From NCBI RefSeq assembly GCF_047824785.1, contig NZ_CP181167.1:992001-1056000 (forward strand): a DNA stretch of 64,000 bases, written 5' to 3'. Below the pieces are notes generated by a model. The model searched no databases and had not been told where the DNA came from. It worked only from the letters and a program-made list of their open reading frames with translations. Of the stretch, positions 52,402 to 60,608 are shown in pieces. This DNA comes from Nitrobacter sp039808345. GTDB taxonomy: Bacteria > Pseudomonadota > Alphaproteobacteria > Rhizobiales > Xanthobacteraceae. The translations under genes were made by a program, and so were the position numbers. How positions within the stretch are numbered: the stretch's first letter is position 1; every line of letters begins with the position of its first letter.

Positions 52402-53406
52402 TTATTGCCGCGCGGGAAGCTCGACAGTCTGCCCCGCAACATCGATCGCCACTTTGCCTCGAAGCCCACGGGAGCTTCCGCCTTCGAGCAATTCATGCGC
52501 TTCGCCGATGCGGGCCAGAGGAAGCACCGCGCCGATCACCGGCTTGATCAGGCCGCGTTCAATAAGGCTTGTCAGCGCGTCGAGCTTGCCTCGATTCTGA
52601 CGGGTGAACACGAAATGGTAGGCGGCGTTCTTTCCCCAGGCCTCGATCAGGTTCTGCGGCTGTGCGATGTCGACAATGCTGACCACCCGTCCGGCATCCG
52701 CGAGGGCGAGGGCGCTTCTCGTCAGGGTGTCGCCGCCGATGGTATCGAATACGACGTTGACCCCTTGCCCCTGCGTCAGGTCCGCCACGGCTGAAACGTA
52801 GTCATCGGAGGTGTGGTCGATGACCTCGTCCGCTCCGAGCGAACGCACGAATTCATGGTTGCCGGAGCGCGCCGTCGTGATGACCCGCGCGCCCATCGCC
52901 TTGGCAAGCTGGATCGCCACCGTACCCACACCGCCGGCCCCGCCGTGGATCAGTATGGTCTCGTGAACGGCAAGCTGGGCACGGGCCACCAGAGCTTCCC
53001 AGACCGTACCTCCAACCAGCGTCAGGCTGGCAGCCTCCAAGTGGTTGATGTTGCGCGGCTTGCGGGCGACCAGATCGACATCGGCAACATGCTGCTCCGC
53101 ATACGAGCCGGGGCCGCCGAAGATTTTTGGCGTGTAGTAAACCTCGTCGTCTATGTCGAACTCGCTCACATACCCACCCTTCTCCTCCACGACGCCGGAA
53201 ACGTCGTGACCGATGATGGCGGGAAGCGGCACGTAGTCGGCGTAGTCACCACGCCGGATCTGGTAGTCCAGGGGATTGATGGCTGTAGCGTGAACGCGCA
53301 CCCGGACCTGCCGGGGTCCGACAGCCGGGACGGAAACATCGCGCAACTCGAAAGCGTCGTAGCCGCCGAACTTGGCGAGGACGATCGCCTTCATAGTGCC
53401 GGGCAT
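52402..53406 (-). CDS. Zinc-independent NADP-dependent quinone oxidoreductase (MDR family)
   Basis: This 334-residue medium-chain dehydrogenase/reductase starts MPGTMKAIVLAKFGGYDAFE. The GroES-like part has VRVHATAINPLDYQIRRGDY and IIGHDVSGVV, and the nucleotide site is ILIHGGAGGVGTVAIQLAKA. It lacks the zinc-ligand cysteines, as quinone oxidoreductases do. ATG 53406 or 53394 are both possible starts. It would reduce quinones or enones with NADPH. It faces the receptor gene and is not part of that system. Confidence 0.9.
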   Translation of the reverse strand: MPGTMKAIVLAKFGGYDAFELRDVSVPAVGPRQVRVRVHATAINPLDYQIRRGDYADYVPLPAIIGHDVSGVVEEKGGYVSEFDIDDEVYYTPKIFGGPGSYAEQHVADVDLVARKPRNINHLEAASLTLVGGTVWEALVARAQLAVHETILIHGGAGGVGTVAIQLAKAMGARVITTARSGNHEFVRSLGADEVIDHTSDDYVSAVADLTQGQGVNVVFDTIGGDTLTRSALALADAGRVVSIVDIAQPQNLIEAWGKNAAYHFVFTRQNRGKLDALTSLIERGLIKPVIGAVLPLARIGEAHELLEGGSSRGLRGKVAIDVAGQTVELPARQ

Positions 53407-53491
53407 GGTCTCACTTTCTCTCAAATCCAACTGATGGTAAGCGCCCGATCAGCATATACACGTCTTTGTTGTGATACGCATGAAACTTACC

Positions 53492-53604
53492 CTGTCGCGT
53501 TTTCGAGCGAAGTGGGAATCCGGTTCGCGTGAAGAAAACGAGTCAGAACAATATCATTGAGCCCTGCTTCTGATTCAGTCAGAAGCGGAAAGGCTCGAGT
53601 ATAG
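53492..53604 (-). repeat. Dispersed repeat B, opposite orientation
   Basis: On the minus strand: CTTTCCGCTTCTGACTGAAT with its pairing strand, then GACTCGTTTTCTTCACGCGA and CACTTCGCTCGAAAACGCGA. It marks the left limit of the accessory region. Confidence 0.88.
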
Positions 53605-53754
53605 TTCCAAAATCCGACTGGTCGTTCAGAGACTGGTGCGCCTATCCGGTGAAGAATCGAACCGGGTATTCGCCGAACTGGCCCAGTGGGAGCAAGTCCT
53701 TAAGGATACGTCGCTCGCGCGACCTGCGCCGCTATCGCTGTAGGGGTTGTCGTT

Positions 53755-54203
53755 ATGTCCCTCAGCGCCGATTTCGACGGGCGGCCATCCTGGCCACCAA
53801 AGGCGGTTGTCAGAATGCCGTACCGTCACCGCCCAAAAAACGCCTTCCGCCGTTCAGCATCCGGCTGAGCCCGGAGGAACGTGCTCGCCTGGCTGTTGAG
53901 GCTGCGGGCGCTCCGCTGGGGGCGTATATCAGGGCCAGGGTGCTGGGCACGATGCCGGTGGAGCGCAAGCGCCGGAAAGTCCTCACCATAAAGGACAGGG
54001 AGGCGCTTGCGCAGGCTCTGGCGCTGTTGGGTCGTTCTCACCTTTCCAGCAATCTCAATCAGCTCGCCTACGCCGCAAACATCGGCTCGCTGCCGCTGAC
54101 ACCGGAAACCGAGGCCGACCTGCGGGCCGCGCTCGCCGATATCCGAGATTTGCGCCGCCTGCTTCTGACCGCCCTGGGATTCAGGCCGGAGGAGCGGTCA
54201 TGA
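53755..54203 (+). CDS. MobC-like relaxosome accessory protein, 5' end probably frameshifted
   Basis: From about 53830 to 54203 the protein is a clear MobC: KKRLPPFSIRLSPEERARLA, GAPLGAYIRARVLG, ALLGRSHLSSNLNQLAYAAN and ADIRDLRRLLLTALGF. MobC helps the relaxase open DNA at oriT. In that frame no ATG, GTG or TTG with a ribosome site precedes the core. A credible N terminus (ATG 53755, MSLSADFDGRPSWPPKAVV) is one frame off and would join if the A6 tract near 53833 had seven A. Upstream, 53612-53744 has another short coding-like frame I cannot identify. The stop overlaps the relaxase start (ATGA). Confidence 0.7.
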
Positions 54204-55475
54204 TCCTGAAAGCCTCGCAGCGCGGCAGCGGCCAGAACCTCGCCGCCCATCTGCTGCGCACCGACGATAACGAGCATGTGCTCGTCCACGATCTGCGCGG
54301 CTTTGCCTCGGACGATCTGCACGGCGCGTTCAAGGAGGCGGAAGCCGTCAGCCGTGGCACCAAATGCCGCCAGTATCTGTTCTCGCTTAGCCTGAATCCG
54401 CCGGAAGCCGAATGTGTTTCTGTTGGAGTCTTCGAAGAAGCCATCGAGCGGATCGAAGGAAAGCTCAAGCTTGAAGGCCAGCCCCGCGCCATCGTCTTCC
54501 ATGAGAAGGAAGGCAGGCGTCATGCCCATTGCGTGTGGTCGCGCATCGACGCCGAAACGATGACGGCGCGCCAGATGTCGTTCTTCAAGCAAAAAGCTGA
54601 TGGGCGTGTCACGCGATCTCTATCTGGAACAGGGGTGGAAGATGCCGCGCGGGCTGGAAAACGCGGCGGAACGCAATCCCACCAATCTCAGCCTTGCGGA
54701 ATGGCAGCAGGCCAGGAGGCAGGATATCGACCCGCGCTGGCTCAAGACGACGCTACAACAGTGCTGGGCGCGCTCCGATAACGAGCGCTCATTCGGGCGC
54801 AGCCTCGAAGAGCACGGCTTCTTCCTCGCGCGCGGCGACCGGCGGGGTTTCGTCGTCCTGGATCATAATGGCGAAGTCTGGTCGCTGGCGCGCTGCCTCG
54901 ACCTGAAGGGCAAGGAGGTTGCGGCCCGCCTCGGCGATGCCGCCGCCTTGCCAACCGTCGAGGCCACAAAAGCGTTGGTCGGCGCGCGCATGACGCCCGC
55001 CATCCGCCGCCACATTGAGGAATCCAGGGCGCGGTTTCAGACGCGTTCCGCCGCGCTCGGCCAGCGCAGGATGGAGATGACGCACCGCCACCGCGCCGAA
55101 CGCGGCCAACTAAGGGCAGCACAGGAAACCGAATGGCACCAGGAAACCCGCGCGCGAGCGGAGCGCCTTCCCAAAGGGCTGCGCGGCCTCTGGCATCGAA
55201 TTACCGGAAAATACCAGCAAGTCCGGTCCGAGAATGAGCGGGAGGCGCAACGCACGCAGGAGCGACACGCGGGCGAACGCGAGAGCCTGATCGAGCGCCA
55301 GCGCGATGAGCGGGCCGTGCTGCAAAAACAGGTCAGGGAAATGCGCTCGCAGCAGGCCGCGCTCCTGCTCGAACTGCGCAGGGATATCGGGCGCTACCTG
55401 CGCATGGCGCGCGCCCGTGCGGACAGCGCCGCGCTTTCCAGCCGAAGAGGCTCCGGCCTCAGACTTCAACGATAA
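54200..55475 (+). pseudogene. Mobilisation relaxase (MobA/VirD2 type), frameshifted
   Basis: The N-terminal part (MILKASQRGSGQNLAAHLLR, FSLSLNPPEAECVSVGVFEE, VFHEKEGRRHAHCVWSRIDA) contains the H-x-H region of relaxases. The frame then shifts at the A5 tract near 54590: removing one A turns FKQKADG into FKQKLMGVSRDLYLEQGWKM, and the frame runs on to 55475 (NPTNLSLAEWQQARRQDIDP, then a long charged coiled coil). The restored protein has about 424 residues. Relaxases nick oriT and lead DNA transfer; the version here would be cut short after about 135 normal residues. A sequencing error in the A tract cannot be ruled out. Confidence 0.85.
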
Positions 55476-55489
55476 GAGGGAGATCGCCC

Positions 55490-56023
55490 ATGTCTTCGAA
55501 GAACAACGATGAGATGGCCGGAATCGTCATGGTGTTCGCCCTGATCGGCGGGATGGTTTATGCTGCCGTCCTGGTTGTCGGCTTTGTCATCATCCTCGGT
55601 ATTGCCGTTCTGACTGTCGGCTTGACGATCCTGTCGCTGATCGCCTGGAACCGCCCGGTTCGGGCGTTCGGCCAGGTTGTGATGCCGGAGGAAGCGCGGC
55701 GCTTCATCAAACGGGGCCTGCACGGGTTCTGGATGTTTCCTTATGCGCTTTTGCTGCTGGGTTATTTTTCAGGCCTGCGGATAAACTGGGATTATCTGTG
55801 GGTGTATCTCTTCATCGGTTATGCGATGGGATCGCTCGGCATGGAATGTATCCCGACGCATGACGAAAACGGCCAGCCCCTGATCGAGATACTGCCGCCG
55901 GACTACCAGCCGCCCCGGCAGGAAGTGCTGCTTCCTCCCGCACGGGAGCACCGGCCCGCGCCGGAACCGGAGCCCGAGCCGTTCCGGTTTGCGAGCTGGG
56001 ATGATGAGGAGCGCGCCTCATGA
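55490..56023 (+). CDS. Two-part membrane protein of the mobilisation module
   Basis: This 177-residue protein has two N-terminal hydrophobic helices (GIVMVFALIGGMVYAAVLVV, GFVIILGIAVLTVGLTILSL). Two more lie at about 80-115 (FWMFPYALLLLGYFSG, YLWVYLFIGYAMGS), with a proline/glutamate-rich soluble tail. I do not recognise it by name. It lies between relaxase and coupling protein and overlaps the next gene by 4 bases. It may supply the membrane part that the short coupling protein lacks. Confidence 0.7.
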   Translation: MSSKNNDEMAGIVMVFALIGGMVYAAVLVVGFVIILGIAVLTVGLTILSLIAWNRPVRAFGQVVMPEEARRFIKRGLHGFWMFPYALLLLGYFSGLRINWDYLWVYLFIGYAMGSLGMECIPTHDENGQPLIEILPPDYQPPRQEVLLPPAREHRPAPEPEPEPFRFASWDDEERAS

Positions 56024-56244
56024 ACAGGCTGGTGCAGGTCTATCAGTTCTTCTGGATGCTTGAATCCCATCATCAACAGCGCCTTGCGTGGGAAGACGCC
56101 GCGCAAGCGCGCATTGCCCGCGCGCGGGCGGAAGCGCAGGCCGAGGCTCAGCTTCGCGCCATGCTGGACGCAAACCCCAGCGGTCAGCTCGGCCATTCCA
56201 GGCTTAACGACGAAAGGGCGCTGCGCGAGGCGGGGCTGCTATGA
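56020..56244 (+). CDS. Small helical protein of the mobilisation module
   Basis: This 74-residue protein, MNRLVQVYQFFWMLESHHQQ, continues with an alanine/arginine-rich helix (AQARIARARAEAQAEAQLRA). Its start and stop both overlap neighbours by 4 bases, so translation is coupled from the membrane protein through to the traG-like gene. Function unknown. Confidence 0.65.
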   Translation: MNRLVQVYQFFWMLESHHQQRLAWEDAAQARIARARAEAQAEAQLRAMLDANPSGQLGHSRLNDERALREAGLL

Positions 56245-57515
56245 ACGGCCTTGTGCCGTCCTATGCCCATATCCGCCGGGGCATCGAACTCGGCTTCTTT
56301 CGCGGCAGGTGCGGCAGGCCGTTGATCTATGACGGCACCGAACCTGTCGCCATCGACGCCCAGGCCGGGAAAGGCAAGCTCACAAGATTCCTCGGCGTCA
56401 ATATGGTGTCGCCGCGCACCGCGCATCTGACCAAGATCATCACCGATCCGAAGGACGCCGAGCTTGCCTGGGTGTCGTGGAAAACGCTGGAGCGGCAGGG
56501 CTACCGTGTGCGTTTTATCAATCCCGGCAGGCTCTACGGCTATCCTTCCGAAAGCTATAATTTCAACACGCGGCTTCTGGAAATCGCTTCCAAATCGGCG
56601 CTGCGGCCCCTGGTGTGGGAGGCGGCCTATGATGCCGCCAGCTATCTCGTGCCGGTCGATCCGAACCCCCATCACAAATGGATCGGCCAGGGCGTGCGCA
56701 CCGCCTTCGCGCTCTACAACAAGATCACGGCGCTTTACCCTTCCGAACGCTGGCCCTGCACGGTCGGCGGGCTTTGGGATTTTTTCGGGCGCAACAGCTT
56801 CGACCCCGCCGATATGAAACGGGCGAAGACCGCTCTCTTTATTATTGGGTCGGCCTGCTCGGACACGAGCCGGAATTTCGTAGGTGCGATGGCGGCGGCT
56901 GTGATCGAGCGTTTTGCGGACGCGCATGGCCCCCTGCGCGCGCTGGTCGTCGGCGAAGAATAGGGCCAGCTTTATGTCAGCAACTTCCCTGAAATCCTCA
57001 CTCTCTACCGGCAGGGCGGGATCAATTTCCTCGGCGTGTTCCAGAACGCCGCCGCCCAAATCGAAAACCACTACGGGCGCGAACTCGCGCGTATCTGGCG
57101 CAAGGCGGTCGCCCATACCCTCTACCGGGGGCTGCCGGATACCGAAACACTCAAGGACATCGAGCATCGGTCGGGCCGCACCTCTGTCATGGTGCGCGGA
57201 TTCAACGTCAACCAGAACCAGGTGAACGGCTCCGGCGACAATCTCTCCGAACAATCAAGACCGCTGCTCCAGGTGGAAGACATACGCCTCGCGACGGGCG
57301 GGGAAAGCGCGCTGCTGGAATCCCCCGATCAGGGGTACTTTACGGTCGAGATGCCGAATTTCTGGGAGCGTCCGGAAATGAACGGAGTGCTCCGCGACGT
57401 GCGCGAGAAGCCGGACAGATATGATTGGCTGGCAAAAGCCGAACTTGTACCACCGATGCGGCACGAGGCCGACGCAGACATTCTCGCCATTCTTGGCGAT
57501 CTGCGCGGCGCGTGA
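56241..57515 (+). pseudogene. VirD4/TraG-type coupling protein interrupted by an in-frame amber codon
   Basis: The frame is a conjugative coupling ATPase: IDAQAGKGKLTRFLGVNMV (Walker A), ITDPKDAELAWVSWKTLERQ, GYRVRFINPGRLYG, then LRALVVGEE (Walker B). A TAG follows at 56961 where relatives have an aromatic or aliphatic residue before GQLY. The same frame continues without further fault: GQLYVSNFPEILTLYRQGGI, FQNAAAQIENHYGRELA, RGFNVNQNQVNG, to 57515. The restored protein would have 424 residues, lacking the usual N-terminal membrane helices. The ATPase is inactive unless the amber codon is suppressed. Confidence 0.88.
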
Positions 57516-57517
57516 GG

Positions 57518-57817
57518 CTAGTGGGCGGACGGTGCCGTGCCGATTGGTTCGAAAGTGATGCGCAGATGCGTTCCCGTCGCCTTGGCGAAACGCTCCAGCG
57601 TTCGCGCGGACGGCTTCATGCGCCCGCTTTCAAGGCGGGCAATGGCGCTTTGCGAGGTATCCATGCGCCGCGCCAGTTCTTCTTGCGTAAGTCCTGCGTT
57701 CACCCGCGCTTCGATCACGGCCTGCGCCAGCGCGAATTCTTCTTCAAGCGCGTCATATTCCTTCCGGTAGTCCGCATCCTTCATCCACTTTGCATGAAGG
57801 TCTTTCATCTTGGTCAT
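57518..57817 (-). CDS. Antitoxin, XRE family (HigA-like)
   Basis: This 99-residue DNA-binding protein has the helix-turn-helix VNAGLTQEELARRMDTSQSA and IARLESGRMKPSARTLERFA, typical of antitoxins that pair with HigB/RelE-type toxins. It would neutralise the toxin and repress the pair's promoter. It overlaps the toxin gene by 4 bases and comes second, the order used by higBA systems. Its 3' end lies 2 bp from the convergent traG-like pseudogene. Confidence 0.88.
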   Translation of the reverse strand: MTKMKDLHAKWMKDADYRKEYDALEEEFALAQAVIEARVNAGLTQEELARRMDTSQSAIARLESGRMKPSARTLERFAKATGTHLRITFEPIGTAPSAH

Positions 57818-58134
57818 TGGACCTCCTTCGCCCGCATCCGGGCCAGTTCTAGTTCATGTTTGGGCGTCTTTTGCGTCTTCTTGACAAAAACCCTGACGAT
57901 GACGACACGCCTTCCGGTGGCCGTGACGTAGATCGCGCGGGATATGCCGCTCGCCGCCTTCACGCGGATTTCCCAAAGCTTTCCTTCCAGATGCTTCACC
58001 GTGTCGCGCGGCAGCCGTTCCAGACCGACCGCTTCGATCAGCATGGTCGTCCGGACCAGCCGGGCTTTCAGGTCGTTCGGCAGTCCGGCAATTTCCTCAT
58101 CGACGGTGTCATTCAGGGTCTCGACGGTCCACAT
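57814..58134 (-). CDS. Toxin, RelE/HigB (phage-derived Gp49-like) family
   Basis: This 106-residue protein has the Gp49-like fold pattern: EIAGLPNDLKARLVRTTMLI, VKHLEGKLWEIRVKAASGIS, RAIYVTATGRRVVIVRVFVK and KTQKTPKHELELARMR. Toxins of this kind cut mRNA on the ribosome. The pair with the XRE antitoxin would stabilise the mobile region. A short AT-rich palindromic stretch upstream (CATATCAAAAATGAGATA at 58142) is the likely autoregulated promoter. Confidence 0.9.
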   Translation of the reverse strand: MWTVETLNDTVDEEIAGLPNDLKARLVRTTMLIEAVGLERLPRDTVKHLEGKLWEIRVKAASGISRAIYVTATGRRVVIVRVFVKKTQKTPKHELELARMRAKEVQ

Positions 58135-58402
58135 GGGTCAATCATATCAAAAATGAGATAATTCTGTCCATGAAAATCGTCTGCCTGTTCCCTGTTCGAT
58201 CCGTGCCGGAGGCGGATCGACCCGTCCAGCAGGGCGGAACGGCGATGTTCCCCGTCCCGATGGCTCAAGGCCATCACGCGAGACAGGAAAATTGCATAAG
58301 CGCGGCGTTGCAATAGGCGGTTTTCGGCCATGCCGAAAATGCCCCGCAGGATGCAAGCCGATTGCCCGCGCCGTGATAGGCTGTGATCTATGGTTGCTGG
58401 GA
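58135..58402. other. Promoter region of the toxin-antitoxin pair and left arm of a duplication
   Basis: No gene supported. The last 30 bp (GATCTATGGTTGCTGGGAAT) are shared with the DNA at 59085-59115. Confidence 0.4.
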
Positions 58403-58480
58403 ATGAAGACGGCAGCAGGCATCGTCGCTATTGCCGTTTACGCTGCGAGCGCGGTTGCCTGGCAACGCGCCAATCATTGA
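58403..58480 (+). pseudogene. Truncated duplicate of the exported-protein gene at 59149
   Basis: The 25-codon frame reads MKTAAGIVAIAVYAASAVAW then QRANH and stops. AAGIVAIAVY, then AVAWQ, repeats the signal peptide of the gene at 59149 with high DNA identity over about 50 bp, and the DNA just upstream (GGTTGCTGGGAATGAA) is also shared. The mature part is missing. It is a remnant of a duplication. Confidence 0.75.
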
Positions 58481-58613
58481 ACCTTTTATCGAGGTCGCGC
58501 GCCGGTATCATTGCTCGGAATTTCAGAGTCCAGCGCGTATTAGCCAACGCCGGCAGCGAACATACTCCGTTGCGCGGCGCTGTGTTATCAATCCGGGAAT
58601 GGCGAACAGATCA

Positions 58614-58766
58614 TCAGGTAAGAAAAATTGCCAACAGCGCGACAACGGTGGCTGCGATACCTGCGAAGATGGTTCCTAATTTGATGAAGGCCTTATACGT
58701 TCGTTCATGTTCCGGATAATCCATCCCCTCCGCCGTCAAATACCCGGTTTCGCTATGATCAGACAT
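58614..58766 (-). CDS. aa3-type cytochrome c oxidase subunit IV (50 residues)
   Basis: It reads MSDHSETGYLTAEGMDYPEH then ERTYKAFIKLGTIFAGIAAT and ends VVALLAIFLT. The motif GMDYPEHERTYKAFIKL followed by one transmembrane helix is that of the small bacterial subunit IV of aa3-type oxidases. Its ribosome site, GGGAGA, is 6 bases before the ATG. Subunit IV sits beside the catalytic subunits in the membrane but is dispensable in the species studied. No other oxidase gene is near; it stands inside a mobile region. Confidence 0.85.
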   Translation of the reverse strand: MSDHSETGYLTAEGMDYPEHERTYKAFIKLGTIFAGIAATVVALLAIFLT

Positions 58767-59148
58767 GTAAAGTCTCCCAAGGTACGGTTGATCTTGCGTC
58801 TTTCACAGCGGTGATCGGTACTCTTGCGGACCGCCGCCATGCGACGGCCTACGATTACATGCATCAGATATATATGTTTTGTTCTAGTACAAAGATGCTG
58901 GTCTAGCTTTTCTCGCAATGGGCGTGTTGGGAGCGGTTGACCCATTCATACGCGGCAGGAAAAGTTCAAATGGCACCGCCTGCGCTGCGCCGATCACTTG
59001 CTTTTCCGGAACCGCATTTTCGGGAATCAAGGTTCGGATCGTCGCCCGCAGATCACCGTCGCAGGCGGCGATATCCGTGCCGTGGTAGACTGGGATTAGG
59101 GTTGCTGGGAATGAAGGCGGCAGCGAAGCGGGAGCTCGAAGATCATCC
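58767..59148. other. 382 bp region without a supported gene
   Basis: A minus-strand frame at 58884-59162 has some protein-like stretches (LRATIRTLIPENAVPEKQV) but no start signal. The last 60 bp repeat part of 58340-58420. Nothing else is seen. Confidence 0.35.
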
Positions 59149-59628
59149 ATGATGAAAAACATGCAGCGAATACTAGCAGCAGGTATCGTCGCTATTGCTG
59201 TTTACCCTGCGAACGCGGTTGCCTGGCAAAGCGCCAGATATCCGAATTATCTGGCAACCGTCGAATGCCCGCAGCACGATAATCTGTGCGTCCTTATCAG
59301 TTGCCCGGCTCGGGGCAAGCTCAGCCTCGAAATGATGGCCTGGGAGCATGGTCGCTCCGTCGGCAAAGACATCAGCATCATCATAGATGGGATCAAGTTT
59401 CCGCTCATTCTGCCCGAACGCGGCGAACGCGATCTTTATCGCTGGCCGCTTTCATCCGATCTGGCGGATGCCCTTATGAAAGGCAAGCGCGGCGAGGTGC
59501 GGATCGATCCGGATGTAGAAGGCTGGCCCTTGTCGCTTCGCGGCAGCAGCTCGGCGATCGGCAAAGTTCAGGCACAATGTGCAGAAACGAGCCAAACGCG
59601 AGCGACGAAGGCGGGCGGTGACCGTTGA
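59149..59628 (+). CDS. Exported hypothetical protein with a cysteine-rich segment
   Basis: This 159-residue protein has a signal peptide (RILAAGIVAIAVYPANAVAW). Mature residues VECPQHDNLCVLISCPARGK contain three Cys, with a fourth near the C terminus (QAQCAETS). KDISIIIDGIKFPLILPERG and DLYRWPLSSDLADALMKGKR suggest a beta-sandwich domain. I do not recognise a family. Starts at 59149, 59152 and 59161 are possible. A truncated copy of its 5' end lies 700 bp upstream. Confidence 0.65.
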   Translation: MMKNMQRILAAGIVAIAVYPANAVAWQSARYPNYLATVECPQHDNLCVLISCPARGKLSLEMMAWEHGRSVGKDISIIIDGIKFPLILPERGERDLYRWPLSSDLADALMKGKRGEVRIDPDVEGWPLSLRGSSSAIGKVQAQCAETSQTRATKAGGDR

Positions 59629-59813
59629 CGGATTTGAATCAAAAGACAGATGCGTAACGACGACAACCGGCATGGTGGTTACGCATTATCGCGCGAATAA
59701 TGGCGGACGCGCCTCATCGATGAGGCTCGCATCGAAGTTGGTTGTTGATTTCCACTGAGAGTTGACCCGGGATTTCCACCGAGAAGTGACCCGCCTTGAT
59801 GATGTGTTCTGGG

Positions 59814-60608
59814 TCAGGTTGTCGTCAAGTTGCGCGCTTTCTCCTTTGCGGGTTTTGGCGGTTTCGCGGAACTGGTCTTGAAGCGGAAGCTGTCGTTTCC
59901 TGTCTCGACGATGTGGCATCGGTGGGTGAGCCGGTCGAGGAGAGCGGCGGTCATCTTGGCGTCGCCGAAGACGCTGGCCCATTCGCCGAAGCTCAGATTG
60001 GTCGTGATGACCACGCTCGTCCGCTCGTAGAGCTTGCTCAGCAGGTGGAAGAGCAAGGCGCCGCCCGAGGCGCTGAACGGCAGGTAGCCGAGTTCGTCCA
60101 GGATGACGAGATCGGAGTGGCAGAGGCGCGCTGCGATCTGCCCGGCCTTGCCCTGAAGCTTCTCCTGTTCGAGGGCGTTGACGAGCTCGATGGTGGAGAA
60201 GAACCGGACGCGCTTACGATGATGCTCAATGGCCTGCACGCCGAGCGCGGTGGCGATATGCGTCTTGCCTGTACCGGGGCCGCCCACGAGGACGACGTTG
60301 TGAGCGTCTTCGAGGAACTCGCAGCGATGCAGCTGGCGCACGAGCGCCTCGTTGACCTCGCTGCTGGCGAAGTCGAAGCCGGTCAGGTCGCGGTAGGTTG
60401 GGAAGCGCGCCGCCTTGAGCTGGTAAGCCGTTGAGCGAACCTCCCTGTCAGCCGTCTCCGCCTTGAGGAGTTGCAACAGGACCGGCAGCGCCGCCTCGAA
60501 GGCGGGAGAGCCTTGCTCGGTCAGCTCGGCGACGGCCTGGGCCATGCCGTGCATCTTGAGGCTGCGCAACATGATGACGACGGCGCCGCTGGCGGGATTA
60601 TGACGCAT
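59814..60608 (-). CDS. istB: IS21-family helper ATPase IstB
   Basis: This 264-residue DnaC-like AAA+ ATPase has Walker A VVLVGGPGTGKTHIATAL, Walker B DLVILDELGYLPFSASG, and ITTNLSFGEWASVFGDAKM (sensor region), followed by LLDRLTHRCHIVETG. It directs IstA to target DNA. ATG 60608 is the start, overlapping istA by 11 bases; the reading frame is complete. Confidence 0.95.
   Translation of the reverse strand: MRHNPASGAVVIMLRSLKMHGMAQAVAELTEQGSPAFEAALPVLLQLLKAETADREVRSTAYQLKAARFPTYRDLTGFDFASSEVNEALVRQLHRCEFLEDAHNVVLVGGPGTGKTHIATALGVQAIEHHRKRVRFFSTIELVNALEQEKLQGKAGQIAARLCHSDLVILDELGYLPFSASGGALLFHLLSKLYERTSVVITTNLSFGEWASVFGDAKMTAALLDRLTHRCHIVETGNDSFRFKTSSAKPPKPAKEKARNLTTT

Noticed and set aside
53649..53830. 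In-frame upstream extension of MobC
   Set aside because: The added N terminus is arginine-rich nonsense derived from unrelated DNA; a frameshifted start at 53755 is a better explanation.
58884..59162. 92-codon minus-strand frame
   Set aside because: It overlaps the duplicated upstream region of the exported-protein gene and lacks a start signal.
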